DNA of 64,000 nt from Neoceratodus forsteri (Eukaryota > Chordata > Ceratodontiformes > Ceratodontidae). Shown one piece after another: positions 45,972-56,740 of the stretch (the first letter of the stretch is position 1; each line of letters begins with the position of its first letter). Location: assembly GCA_016271365.2 (NCBI GenBank), contig JADMNL010000022.1, positions 218,340,501-218,404,500 on the forward strand, given 5' to 3'. The notes beneath the pieces were generated by a model. It was not told where the DNA came from. It worked only from the letters and a program-made list of their open reading frames with translations, and did no database searches. Both the position numbers and the translations under genes were made by a program.

Positions 45972-46483
45972 GGTTCTCTTCCAAACATCAGGCGGTAGGG
46001 GGCGAACCCAGTGGCATCACTTTTGGTGCAGTTGTAGGCATGTACCAAGGTGCAAATTTGTTGGCTCCATCTAGGCTTGTCCTTTGGGTGGAGGGTGCCT
46101 AGCATATCTAGCAAAGTGTGGTTGAAACGTTCAGGCTGTGGGTCCCCTTGGGGGTGGTAAGGGGTGGTTCTGGACTTTCGCACTCCCCACAGAGAAAGCA
46201 TCTCTTTGATCAGACGACTCTCAAAGTCTCTGCCTTGATCAGAATGGATTCTTTGTGGAGCTCCATAGTGAACAAAAAAGTTTTCTACAAGCACTTTTGC
46301 CACAGTGGATGCCTTCTGGTCCTTGGTGGGGAAAGCTTGGGCATATCTTGTAAAATGGTCAGTGACCACCAGCACATTACTAATATTTCTTTGAACTGAC
46401 TCCAAACTCAGAAAATCAATACAGACCAGCTCCATGGTTGCACTGGTGGTGATGTTAATAAGGGGGGCAGCCCTCTGGGGCAA
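45881..46483 (-). CDS. pol: Gypsy integrase catalytic core, copy B
   Basis: An open frame of 200 residues covering the DDE core. The first Asp is in ELVCIDFLSLE, the second in IHSDQGRDFESR, and the Glu in GDPQPERFNHTL, with the spacing of retroviral-type integrases. AYNCTKSDATGFAPYRLMFG follows. It is separated from the zinc-binding region by a TGA at about 46514, where copy A has CGA, so the stop looks like CpG decay. It joins element DNA to the target, with 4-bp duplications here. Confidence 0.9.
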   Translation of the reverse strand: MPQRAAPLINITTSATMELVCIDFLSLESVQRNISNVLVVTDHFTRYAQAFPTKDQKASTVAKVLVENFFVHYGAPQRIHSDQGRDFESRLIKEMLSLWGVRKSRTTPYHPQGDPQPERFNHTLLDMLGTLHPKDKPRWSQQICTLVHAYNCTKSDATGFAPYRLMFGREPWLPKEIWPTKKGMIKRQKHRNSRREIGYC

Positions 46484-46513
46484 AGCTTTCCTCTGTAAGC
46501 AGCGACTACAAGT

Positions 46514-47278
46514 TCAAATGTGTTGCTCAACATCAGACCCCATCTTAGGCCAATAGAATCTGGATCTCATCAAGTCAAGTGTTCTGTCTATACCAAGGTG
46601 CCCCATGTGGTTGTGTAAGGACCTCAGTACGGAGTCTCGAAAGGTAGTGGGCAGCACTAGTTGTTGTTTGTCTATTTGTCCCCCTCTGTCTACTGTTTCT
46701 TTGTATAACAGCCTATTGATCAGTTTCAACTTAGGACCTTCTTTGTATAACAGTGCAGTTCTCAAATCAGTGGAGCATAATTTGGACACATCTTTCCATG
46801 CATAGAGGCCTTCTAAAACTGATTTGATCATGGGATCTCGGGATTGAGCCCACTGAATACTGTCATTGTCCAGCTGAGGCAGTGCACCAATGTCTATTGC
46901 AGAAAAGTGGCAATAAGCAGCAGATATGCAATTCTCAGAGGGTCCCAAACAATCCACCATACAGTCCACTGCGTCTGTGGACATTTGTTCCTCCCTGTCA
47001 AACTTCTGGCAGAGTGCTCGAATATCTGGTTCTGACAGTCTGACCCAGTCATTCCGGGGTACAGGCTTCCATGAGAGAGCATCAGCATCTATGTGGTTCA
47101 GACCTGCTCTGTATTCAACAGCATAGTTGTATGTAGATAATGCAGAAAGCCAGCTATGGCCAGTAGCATCCAACATAGCGGAAGTCTGCACATAGGTCAA
47201 AGGATTATTGTCAGTTTTTACTAGTATCTTAGCCCCATACAAGTACTCGTGGAATTGGTCAACAATGGCCAATTTCAA
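46514..47278 (-). CDS. pol: Gypsy RNase H end and integrase zinc-binding domain, copy B
   Basis: An open frame of 254 residues. It begins in the RNase H C-terminus (KLAIVDQFHEYLYG, NHIDADALSWKPV) and runs into the integrase N-terminus with the H-H part of the HHCC zinc finger (RSLHNHMGHLGIDRTL, SRFYWPKM). The Cys pair lies past the TGA in the next frame (CSRCLQ). RNase H removes the RNA template, and the zinc finger aids integrase multimerisation. Confidence 0.88.
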   Translation of the reverse strand: MKLAIVDQFHEYLYGAKILVKTDNNPLTYVQTSAMLDATGHSWLSALSTYNYAVEYRAGLNHIDADALSWKPVPRNDWVRLSEPDIRALCQKFDREEQMSTDAVDCMVDCLGPSENCISAAYCHFSAIDIGALPQLDNDSIQWAQSRDPMIKSVLEGLYAWKDVSKLCSTDLRTALLYKEGPKLKLINRLLYKETVDRGGQIDKQQLVLPTTFRDSVLRSLHNHMGHLGIDRTLDLMRSRFYWPKMGSDVEQHI

Positions 47279-47325
47279 AGCTAGGAATTCTAACTTATGT
47301 ACTGGATAGTTCTTTTCTGATGGGG

Positions 47326-47563
47326 TCAGGCTTCTACTGGCAAGGCCACTGGTCTCAGGCCATTCTCGTGCTCCTGGTACAACACAGCCCCCAAACCTTG
47401 CAAACTAGCATCAGTGTGTAGGACATAGAGTTTTGCTGGATCTGCATAGGCCAGGACAGGATCATGGGTAAGTTGATATATAATCTCATGAAAAGCAGCT
47501 TCACAGTCAGGTGTCCATCGTGCCCCAAAAACTTCATTAGGATGGAAATACACTCTCTCAGTC
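47326..47563 (-). pseudogene. pol: Gypsy RNase H N-terminal part, copy B
   Basis: RWTPDCEAAFHEIIYQLTHD and VLAYADPAKLYVLHTDASLQ carry the start of RNase H, with the catalytic-type Asp in HTDAS. Frameshifts at about 47560 and 47330 detach it from the RT and from the rest of RNase H. Confidence 0.8.
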
Positions 47564-48351
47564 TCAGGGGGAGCTGACCTCTTGTATTTTTTTGTGGGTA
47601 GGAGGGTAACCTTGAGTAAGATTAAGTAAAGGACAGATCACTCTTGAATAGTCCTTGATGAAATGGCGATAGTAGCCACAGAATCCCAGGAATCTTTGCA
47701 GTTCTTTTAGATTGTGGGGCTGTGGCCATGTGGTCAATGCCTCAACTTTACTTGGGTCGGTCTCTGTTCCCTCGGTGGAGACTATATGCCCCACGTACTT
47801 TACAGAGGTTTGGAAGAACTGACATTTATCGATGGACAGTTTCAGGCCAAAGTCTTCCAGTTGGTCCAACACCTTGAATAATCTGCTCTCATGTTTCTCC
47901 AGTGAGCTGCCAAACACAAAAACATCATCTAGGTATACCAGGCACTCTAATAAGTTCATGTCCCCACTGCACGCTCCATCAGTCACTGAAAAGTGGCTGG
48001 GGTGCCTGAAATCCCTTGAGGCATCCTCATGAATTCATAGAAGCCCAGCGGACAGATAAAGGCTCTCTTCTCATGGTCTTTTGGGGCCATCGGGATCTGG
48101 TAGTACCCACTGCGAAGATCCAGCACGGAGAACCACTTGCTACCATTCAGGCAGTCCAAAGCATCCTGAATGCGGGGCATTGTATACTGATCAGGGATAG
48201 TCCGCCAGTTTAAAGTGTGATAATCCATGCACATCCTTACTGACCCATTCTTTTTTCTCACTACCACAATAGGGGAAGCATATGGGCTTCTGGATTCTTG
48301 TATTACACCAGCAGCAAGCATCTCTTGCAGATGCCGTCTCACATCATCCAT
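47564..48351 (-). pseudogene. pol: Gypsy reverse transcriptase, copy B
   Basis: Two overlapping open frames, 48351-47983 and 47986-47564. The first has GVIQESRSPYASPIVVVRKK and DLRSGYYQIPM (catalytic Asp of motif A) and PLGFYEFMRMPQG. The second has LVYLDDVFVFG, the YxDD box (about 47937-47921), and LQRFLGFCGYYRHFI of the connection domain. The break at about 47985 is a 1-2 nt frameshift. Otherwise the domain is complete and all visible catalytic residues remain. Confidence 0.9.
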
Positions 48352-48444
48352 GTCAGCAGGGGCCAGACGTCGAGACCTCTCACGAAATGGCCTTTCATCA
48401 TGCAGCCAGATGTGGTGCTCAACTCCTTGCTTTCATCCTACGTC

Positions 48445-49446
48445 TCATTCCTTTAAAGAAAACACCTGGTCTATTTGGGCAAACTTTCTACTGATTCTCA
48501 TCTTCCAGTCAGCTGGCAACGGGGAGTCCCCAAAATCAAACAAGTCGGGCGTCACTCTGTCATTTTCCCCCAAACACTTGTTACTGGGTAGCACCGCAGT
48601 ATCTGCACAATGTACATTAGCCAGGGTGCAACTTCTATTTACTCGAATCTCTCTATCAGACACATTATGAACTTGGACCATTACCCTTCTGGCATAAGCG
48701 TGGGCTCTGACAGGCAAAATACTTGACTTGACCATCAGTCCTTCTGGCAATTTCCCATCGCCTGGTGCATCCAGCATGAGGATTTTATTCTTGACATCCT
48801 TTCTGGTACGGACTTCCCCCTGTAGGGTACACTGGGCATTTGGTGCCAGGATCAGAGACTCAGGATCCTTCTTCCAGACAATTCCAATCGGTTCTTCTGG
48901 TTCCACCTTTTTAGCATCTCTCTGTGCCTCACAGACCTTCTTGATCAAGGCTGGAATTCTTAAAGCTCCACTAGTCCTTGACCCCTATTTTTCATAACAC
49001 AACTGCGCCAACCATCCAAACATATGCACATTCGTCCCAATTAGTAGAGGAACCCCATCATACAGTCCAGTAGGGGGACACACTAAGGCCAGGGTCTCTA
49101 CTTGCTCTGCCACTCCAGACACAGAGGTGGGAAAAGACATCCAAATTCGGATATATCCAGAGTAGGGGTAGGCCTTCTCACTGAACCCCCAGACATGCAG
49201 CCCCTCCAATGTTTGTAAGGGTACATCAGACAAATGCTTCTAATACCAGTCTTGGAACATAATTGTCACTTGGGAGCCACTGTCTAATACAGCTCTGGCA
49301 GACACTCCATTCACCTTTAAAGTTGTCTCCAAGGAGGGACCCACTATTCTGGACCAGTCTGGAGAGGCAGTAGCAGGGGCCTGGGTAACTGACCTTGCCA
49401 CAAAGGGACATGAGTTAGCATTTCTGAGACCCTCACTGGAATCATT
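48445..49446 (-). pseudogene. pol: Gypsy protease and linker to RT, copy B
   Basis: The protease catalytic motif LDSGSQ lies at about 49292-49274, with FSEKAYPYSGYIRI and LIGTNVHMFG further on (49233-48985). The linker 48948-48445 holds RVMVQVHNVSDREIRVNRS and FAQIDQVFSLKE. The protease frame lies in the same frame as the upstream zinc knuckle, divided by a TGA at 49447-49449. Further stops occur at about 49240 and 48984. The protease would cleave Gag-Pol inside the particle. Confidence 0.82.
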
Positions 49447-51067
49447 TCATGCACCTCTTAACCACTGATTTCTTCTTTGAAGGTCTCCCTGTAGCCTATA
49501 TACCACTTTGTCTGGGTCCTTTGGGGACCAGCACTCTCTCTTCATGTGCCCATCCTTCCCACAATTATAGCAAAACACACTTTCTGGAGTTTGAGCTGGC
49601 CGAGGCATCACACTGGGGGCCAGGTCGGGGGTACTATTAACTGGGAACCTTGGGGCCATCTCAGTCTGCGGCGTGAAAAGCATTTGGAGGTATCTCATCA
49701 ATTTCCCCACTTCCATGGTCAATACATTGAGTTTTGAGCTGTTGTCAGCAGGAGATGCATAGATGTGTACCCCACCCCCATGGCAGATGCAGTCGGATGA
49801 GGGTCAGGGCCTGTACTTTCAGGAGTGGCCTTCATAAAGAGACTGTTTTTTATTTCCCTGAACTCTCTCAGCAGTTCACCCCATGGTGGCACATCCTTTT
49901 CCTTCTCAGAGCACTCATTAACTGCCAACCTCTACCCCTGAACTTCACTTGACGGTTCATCCTCAGTCACTCGGGTCATAGCAGCAGCTATTGGTGCAAG
50001 TCCCTTCCAGGGTCACCTTTTCTCAACCCCTCAAATTTCTTTCATTAGCTCATCATAGGAGGGTGGGGATTCCAATCGATTGGCCAGGCATAACTGAAGC
50101 AACAGCAATTTTGAGAAGGGGGCAGACTTAAGGATCCTGTCCAGCCTGGTTCGGTCCAATTCAATCGCTGGCAAACTACCCTTTCTGAGGCATTCTTGCA
50201 ACAATTTTTCCAGCCAAGATACATACACAGACAACAACTTCCCTTGGTACTGTTGTGCATTTCTTACTCTCCACCACAGGTCCTCATCGGAATCTGGGCT
50301 CCCATACACATTCTCCAAGGCCTCAAGATAGTCCTGTGTAGTTGCTTCAGGGTTACTGATGGTAGCCAGGGCAGGACCTCGGAGGCTCTCACTTAACCTC
50401 TTTCACGTTTCTGCTTCTGAGCATTGCCAGTCTAGCACTTGAGGGGCAACATAGTCTATCCAGGTCTCCCAGTCATCCTCCCCTTGTGGGATGGGGAGGG
50501 TGCCAGAGAAAATTTTCAACCTGCGGTAAAAGTCATGACTATTGGCAGGTACAGACATAGGGGCCAGCACTGGCACAGAAGGAGGGGCAATAAAAGCTGC
50601 TGGAGGGGGAGAGGGTGTTGGTGGAGGAACGTTCTCAGGTGGCAATAATAGTTTCTTTAATTCCTCCACAGTTTTCCCTTCCTCCAGCAACAATTTAACA
50701 AATTTCTCCTCAAAAGTTTCAGATAGTGGTGGGAGGGCTCATCCCCCCTTGGGTCTTTACTGTCCTTAGTTATCACTCTCCAGGTAGTGAGGGATCCCTC
50801 TAGGGTAATAGTCTGTGGCACTTTGGAGCTATCTATGGGGTCCTTATACTCTACTAGGGCCATGAAAGTGTGGGTGAGCAGATCAGCATGTTGACCCACT
50901 ACCACAGGGTTTTGTAAACCTTCCACCTTGGAAAGTACTCCCTGTACAGTATCCGTATTGATACCCAGGGGGATGTCCAGGATAAGCATAGCATTTTGGA
51001 GGTCGATCTCCTCCCCAGTACACCACTCCACCAACCAGTGCACAGCCACTTCTGTCGGGGTACCCAT
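49447..51067 (-). pseudogene. gag: PNMA-like gag, copy B
   Basis: The start MGTPTEVAVHWLVEWC is at 51067, 68 nt downstream of the primer site. Residues 1-75 match the PNMA N-terminal domain pattern (EWCTGEEID, AMLILDIPLG). A Pro-rich hinge follows. The capsid N-terminal part is at 50530-50403 (FSGTLPIPQGEDDWETWID) and the capsid C-terminal part at 50318-50031 (VYGSPDSDEDLWWRV, LSVYVSWLEKLLQE, SYDELMKEI). One CCHC knuckle (CYNCGKDGHMKREC) lies at about 49576-49533. Frameshifts occur near 50690, 50400 and 50020. Intact family Gag would be about 520-540 residues. Confidence 0.85.
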
Positions 51068-51117
51068 TTATTTTTTTAAGAGTGGTTAGTAAATCTGGCC
51101 ACTAGAGGACACAAAAT

Positions 51118-51135
51118 CCCAGTGGTGAGCCTCCA
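51118..51135 (-). promoter_or_regulatory. Primer-binding site of copy B
   Basis: TGGAGGCTCACCACTGGG begins 3 nt inside the 5' LTR end, one base different from copies A and C. Confidence 0.6.
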
Positions 51136-51138
51136 AGA

Positions 51139-53013
51139 TGTAATCTCCAGGTGGCGCTGTCCCAAGGGCTACTACCCCTGCCTGCTTGACTACTGACAGG
51201 TTGAGGGGCCCTAGGTTCTATGGCAGGTGCCTCCACCCAGAGGTCAGGGTTTGTAGTGGTTAGACTAGCTTGGTCACAGCCCTCTGGGACACTGAGACCC
51301 CTTTTTATTCCCTCTGGTGGCTCACACAGGAGTTACAGCCCCAATACCCCACGTATACACACTGTTCACTCATAAAGTACCACTTACCCTCGAGACTGAT
51401 TCTGCAGCATGTCTCTGAGGACCCCCTGTAAAATAAGGTTAAACAACATACACAGCAAAATACAATACTGTTTCCATAAGTACCAACATCACAGACAATA
51501 TATAGTATAACAACAACAAATCTGATTTATTTAGGGGACAGTAACATGGGAGTGGGCAATCAGGTTAATTGGCAGAATTAAATCACAGTACTGTGCACAC
51601 ATACAGGGCCTGAAAAGTCACACTCTGGGTACCCAGGTTGGGGGGGGGGGAGGTGTAGCCAGGTCCGTTGCCCGGGGTTTGCCGGCAGGTGCAGATGGAT
51701 AGGGCACTGTAGAAGAAAATATATGCACAATACCCAATTGTAATCCGGAGCCGGAGGGCTCAGTCCATGAAACAGTGAAACAACAAGAATTAGATGACAC
51801 ACTTGTGATTTAAAAACAAGCTGCAGGGGAATACCCTGATTTGTACTCACAACTCCCAATCTGAGGATCGGATGGAGAATGTCCCTCTGGGTTGCCAGAA
51901 GAGCAGGGCATGAGGACAAGGTCCTTGTGACTGGACCCCACTGCGGTTGATAGCAAACGGATGTAATCCAAACTAAGTTGGGGTTTACTTCCAGCTTCAG
52001 CACACAATTCACTGTACAGGGGATTTGAAATAGCAATTCCCCACAAGCACTACGCACATTTATATGTAAAAGGAAAGTAGTATACCAGGCAAGCTGCTCC
52101 TCGATCCCGATCGCAATTACTGCAAAATACCCGGGAGCACACACAGCAGCTTCATTTCCTGACAGACCGAGTGCGATTCAGCAATTTCTCCAGTCTTCTA
52201 CAGAGTGAGCCTGGTTTCCACACTTCTAGTGTTTGTTTCTCCTCATAACTCGGATTCAGTCCAAACTGGCACTCACAAAGGCTGCAGACCGAAACTCAGG
52301 GCCTCACACGAACTTCCCGCGTGAAACTGTACACCGCCAAGGCACACAGCTCCTGCTCTCTTCACTGCCACAACTGATCTGATCTTTCCAGTCACAGAGC
52401 AGAGCATTTCCTTTAGCTCCACACTATTCTGTTGGCTGATTCAGCTGTCACTCACAATAAAACTCCCTCTGTTGGTAGAAAAAGGCGCCAAGGTCAAAAT
52501 TACATTTCCCAGAGTCACTGCCCATACAATCCCCTTGTGGCTGGCTCAAATTAAGAGTCCAAGTTCTGATTCATCCACAGGCTCCATTTTAGGGCTCCCT
52601 TAACCCAATTGGCCCAGCACAGCAGTTTAGGTCCAAAATGGAGAGGTAACACACAGAGTCCCAGCTGCAATAAAGGCAGGTTAGACAAACTACAATTTTG
52701 CTAATGCTTTAAATGATTACAGGCAAACAGTTACAGCTTTCAGATGGGCTCCCTTTGCACCTTCAGTGACCGCAAAATGAAGTGATTATTCCGGAGCTCG
52801 GGTGGGATTCGAGCATTAAATACACAGTCCCCCCATACAAACTAATTCATTCTGCAAGCAGACAGCTCTTAAAGAGACAATACGTGGAGGCTCAAATAGC
52901 ACTCACTTGCAACCACAGTTAAGCAGCTCAGATGCCGAACGCCACCCAGGCTTGGAGCATTCAGGCAAGCTCCTGGAAGATTTTTGGGAACCCCCATTTG
53001 CAGGGAGGTTACA
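51139..53013 (-). repeat. 5' LTR of gypsy copy B (1875 bp)
   Basis: Ends are TGTAATC (51139) and GGTTACA (53013). On the minus strand TTTTACAG then a 38-nt segment then GTAAGTG lies at about 51437-51380. There is an AATAAA near 51530 and a TATA-like ACATATAAATG near 52058-52068. Confidence 0.92.
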
Positions 53014-53226
53014 CACACATGCCAGAATCGCAGTTAATTCATGTTAAAGGAGTACCCCAAGGATAGTCCATGAACAATAAATGAAAAAAATTATGCGTAG
53101 GATATAACCCCTTTACAGTATTCTCAAGTAAACACAATGCAAGAAAACAAAAGGGTTATAGGTCCAAGGGTCCAAAAGGCAGAAAGCAAAGGGGAGGGGG
53201 CAAGGCCCCAGAGTTAACGGTTAAGG
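53014..53226 (-). repeat. Other side of the insert that hosts copy B
   Basis: Non-L1 sequence between copy B and the resumption of L1 copy 2. It pairs with 42624-42789 as one pre-existing insertion that received copy B. No coding signature. Confidence 0.4.
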
Positions 53227-54085
53227 TAAATGCAGGAGTTAAATTGGGCAGGAGCCCTCAGAAACTTGGTTCAAATTATCACATCAAACGGGGTTTCTTT
53301 GTTATTTGCACTTAGCCTTGAACCACTAGCAACAGCAGTGAGAACCAATTTGGTTATGAAAGGGGAAATGGCGGAGGGGGGCAGAACAGAAATTAGCATT
53401 GTACGCAGATGAGTCACTATTTTTTCTAGAGGACCTGGGCTCTTCCCTACCACACCTACTGGACACTGCTGTTCTTTGGATCACTAGGGGGATACAAAAT
53501 CAATTCAGGTAAAGCGGAGGCCATGTTACTCAGGGCGTCACACCTCCACCCCCACCCGCAGGGTTTAGATCCAACTTTCCTTTCTCACGGGTCAAACATA
53601 ACATGTTCCACTACTTGGGAGTGCAGGTATCTGTTGATGTCTCTCACCTGTTCTGAAATAACTACCAGAAACTATATGATGCCATAAAATCAGATCTGGC
53701 CAGCTGGGAATTATTACCTCTCACGCTACATGGATGGATCAAAGTGATTACAATTAATATTTTACCCTAGATGTTATTCCTCTTTCAAGCACTCCTTATC
53801 CCCATTACCTCAAGGTTTCAGAATGTCTTCCTAAAAGACATTCAGAGGTTTGTCTGGGCAGGAAAACGCCCCAGAATAGAAGAGAAAACACTTCAGCTAC
53901 CCAGAGAGCAGGGAGGGCTTCAAATGCCATGCTTTGCAAATATTACTTAGCAGCACTGGGGCATTTCTGTACACCTGGGTAAAACAGAGAGCTTCATCAG
54001 GGTGGTATACCATAGACATACACATGCTCCTCGGGGGCTCCCTATGGACCCTCCTGACAGCAATTCTTTGTTTTAATGTAGTTTA
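53227..54085 (+). pseudogene. L1 ORF2 RT C-terminal part (L1 copy 2, third segment)
   Basis: Blocks are LLFALSLEPLATAV, then LYADES in place of LYADD, then HYLGVQVSVD, WELLPLTLHGWIKV, FVWAGKRPRIE and QGGLQMPCFANI. These are the RT palm end, thumb and post-RT region of L1. Stops and frameshifts throughout. It continues at 54716. Confidence 0.8.
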
Positions 54086-54715
54086 CATTTCTTTCTTACT
54101 CCCAACCGGACCTCTTCGATCCTTCTGCCCTGCCCCATCACCCCCCATCCCTAGAATGTACCTCACTCCTTGTTCCATGGTGGATGACCCTCCCATGGGA
54201 AGGGATTCCCTGGGGTCATTTCAGACCCCCCCGGACAGAGTTAAAGTTTCAATGGGGGAGCAAGAGCCTTGGTCGGCAGTGCGGGACCTATGGCAGGCAG
54301 CAGGGGGCAATCTGCTCAGTTGGGGATTTTATTTTACTTTTTCTGCCCCACCCCAAACATCACGAGGGTGTTGCATCTGACACTGAGGTGTCAGAGTGAC
54401 AACGTTTCCCTCCCTACTAGTGGCCAGCCTGCAGTGCCACCTGTGGTCACCCAGCTGGCCCTATTGTGATGGAGTCCAGAAGCCCTCCCTCCCCCGAGGT
54501 GGCGTTCATGGGACGCTCAACCATCCTTCTCTGGCCGGCTCTCTAGTGATGGAGGTTCGTTCCCGTACCCAGGTCGTTGGCATCGCAAGTGGTAGCACTG
54601 CCACTGCACTGGTAGGCCAGCCCCCTGACAGCAGTTCTAACACCCCAAATTTGGCAGCAGATACACAATCCCTGGACCAGACCCTCAGTTCACATCGTTG
54701 TAAAGCTTAGGAAAG
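54086..54715. other. Insert within L1 copy 2 containing a diverged repeat
   Basis: No L1 similarity seen between the GLPMDPPDS block and WELKGLTRF. CCACCTGTGGTCACCCAG (54437-54454), followed by CCCTCCCTCCCCCGAGG, matches 7633-7700 and suggests a dispersed repeat. Confidence 0.4.
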
Positions 54716-54982
54716 TGACTGATGCACCAAATGACCTGGGACCTTTTCCCACGATCTGACACCAAGAAGACTTTGTCCCACCAGACATGGACCAGGGATT
54801 TGGGTACTGGGAATTAAAGGGGCTAACAAGATTTGCTCAGTGTGTGAAAGCACAAGGGTGCCTTAAGTTCCACACTTTGCAGGAGACCTATGCACTGAGA
54901 AGAGAGGACCACTATAGATACTTCCAAATTAGACATTACCCACACTACAAGGAAGTCTTGTCCAAGTTAACTAGGTCACAAA
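54716..54982 (+). pseudogene. L1 ORF2 C-terminal region (L1 copy 2, fourth segment)
   Basis: YWELKGLTRFAQCV, LQETYALRRED and HYRYFQIRHYPHYKEV match the L1 region ending in the RYLQLRHF-type block. It is interrupted at 54983 by CR1. Confidence 0.75.
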
Positions 54983-55945
54983 CAGAACTACATAGATACA
55001 CAGAAACTGTTGGCAGATAAGGACTGCTAGGCCCATCTAGTCTGCCCATAAGCCCTATACTTGTATGCAGTCACTGACCCTAAGTGATCAATGACTTTTC
55101 ATCACTCCCTCTCCCTCCCTCCCCCTCCCCACTCAGTGTTCCCTTGTGCTTGTCCCAGGCATGTTTAAACCCCTGCACTGTGCTTGCCCCCACCACCTCT
55201 TGTGGCAGACTGTTCCAAGCGTCCACCACCCTCTCTGTGTAGAAAAACGTCCTCACGTTCCCTCTTAATCTATCCCCCTCCAATTTCATATTGTGTCCCC
55301 TCATTCTAATATCTTTTCTACATTGGAAAAGATCCCCCAGCTGCACGTTGTTTATGCCCTTGAGGTACTTGAATGTTTCTATCATGTCCCCCCTTTCTCT
55401 CCCTTCCTCCATTGAGTACATATTGAGGACTCTTAGTCTCTCCTCATATGTTTTGGGATGCAAGCCATGTACCATCTTTGTCACCCTTCTCTGGACAGCC
55501 TCCATGCTGTCTATGTCCCTACGCATGTGTGGTCTCCGGTACTGCATGCAGTACTCCAGGTGAGGCCTTACCAGTGTTTTACACAATGGTATCAACACCT
55601 CCTGTCTCCTGCTAGTAATGCCTCTGCCTATGCACCCAGCATGCCCCTGGCCCTTCCTGCAGCCTTTGCGCACTGCTTTCATACCTTAAGGTCATCACAT
55701 ATGATAACCCCTACGTTCCTTTCCTCTTTGGTAACAGTCAGCACCTCCCCACCTCCATTCTGTAGCTCCCCCAGGGTTCCCCCTACCCAGGTGCATTATC
55801 TTGCACTTTTTTGAATTGAACCTCAGTTGCCACACATCTGACCATCTTTCAAGCTTCTCCAGGTCCCTCTTCATTTTCTGCACCCCTTCCAGAGTATCCA
55901 CTCTGTTGCAGATCTTGGTGTCATCTGCAAATAGGCAAATAAATT
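54983..55945 (-). pseudogene. CR1 LINE 3' fragment in L1 copy 2
   Basis: Minus strand from FADDTKICNRVDT (about 55930) through CKIMHLGRGNPG and a 200-residue open frame (55682-55080: RPHLEYCMQYRRPH, AVQRRVTKMVHGL, RVVDAWNSLPQEVVG) to the CR1 3' end at 54983. The open frame is the RT C-terminal domain. The element is 5'-truncated within the catalytic motif. Confidence 0.88.
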
Positions 55946-56740
55946 TTTCTACCAGGCGGCTGTATTGGAGGTCAAGATTAGGTATGTTATAGAATTATGC
56001 AAGGTATTGGGGGTGGAGACAAGCCTTCCGCTGGCACATATACATAGTAGCTAGGAATCGGAGAGAGGGGAAGCTATCCAGGAGACTCACTGGGCAAGGA
56101 GACTAGAAAGAGGATGGAGGGTCACTGCCTCCCCCACATGGAGAGAATATTAACTAGAAGATCCTCATCTGCATTTATGTCACCCCCATGGTCACAAATC
56201 ATTTTGGGACCACTCACTCAGATGCATGCTAGAGAAATTGTTGGGGGGAGTGGGATACCACCACCACATATTTTGGGTCTGTCAGGTACTAGCCCAGTTC
56301 TGGAACCAGGTGCACCAGCCAATGCAAGACATCCTGGAAGTTACAATTCCCAGGACATACACAGACATGGTCTAGGGTTTTCCAACGCCCCTCAATGAAC
56401 CCAAACTGATGCAGAGGTTGGAACAAATGCTCAGAATTGTGGCATTTAAAATGCGTCACATGGAGGTTGTGCCCTCCTTCTCCACCGTCCCTGGAAAATT
56501 GGCAAAGAAAAGTGAAAGAAACAGAGCATATGGAAAGAATCACAGGGGATCTGCAAGTGAAAAGACAGAATTTCTTAGGTACTTGGGTTCATAACACAGA
56601 TAGAGATAATCTCATGGAAGGTGGGGAAGGCTGGCAGAGAGGAGAAGGGGAGACGGCTCTTAAAAAAAAGGGGGGGGGTGTGCAGGCAGATTCAGAAACC
56701 CACCTAGCTATTACGGGTAATAAATACCCAGCCAAGCCAT
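55946..56740 (+). pseudogene. L1 ORF2 C-terminus (L1 copy 2, last segment)
   Basis: HIFWVCPVLAQFWNQV-like residues (about 56264-56310, with HHIFWVCQ) form the C-terminal zinc-knuckle-type motif. PLNEPKLMQRLEQML follows to the end of ORF2. The A-rich run near 56660 and AATAAA near 56719 are possible 3' end signals. Confidence 0.65.

Larger units (their letters stand above)
42790..53013 (-). mobile_element. Ty3/gypsy LTR retrotransposon with PNMA-like Gag, copy B (full length)
   Basis: A 10.2-kb element on the minus strand. The 5' LTR is at 51139-53013 and the 3' LTR at 42790-44618. The 4-bp duplication CACA lies at 42786-42789 and 53014-53017. It has the same gene order as copy A but belongs to another LTR subfamily. 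The LTRs differ by substitutions and by a 46-bp deletion in the 3' LTR near 44468, so it looks older than copy A. Its pol is nevertheless better preserved: five long frames cover most of it. Confidence 0.94.
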
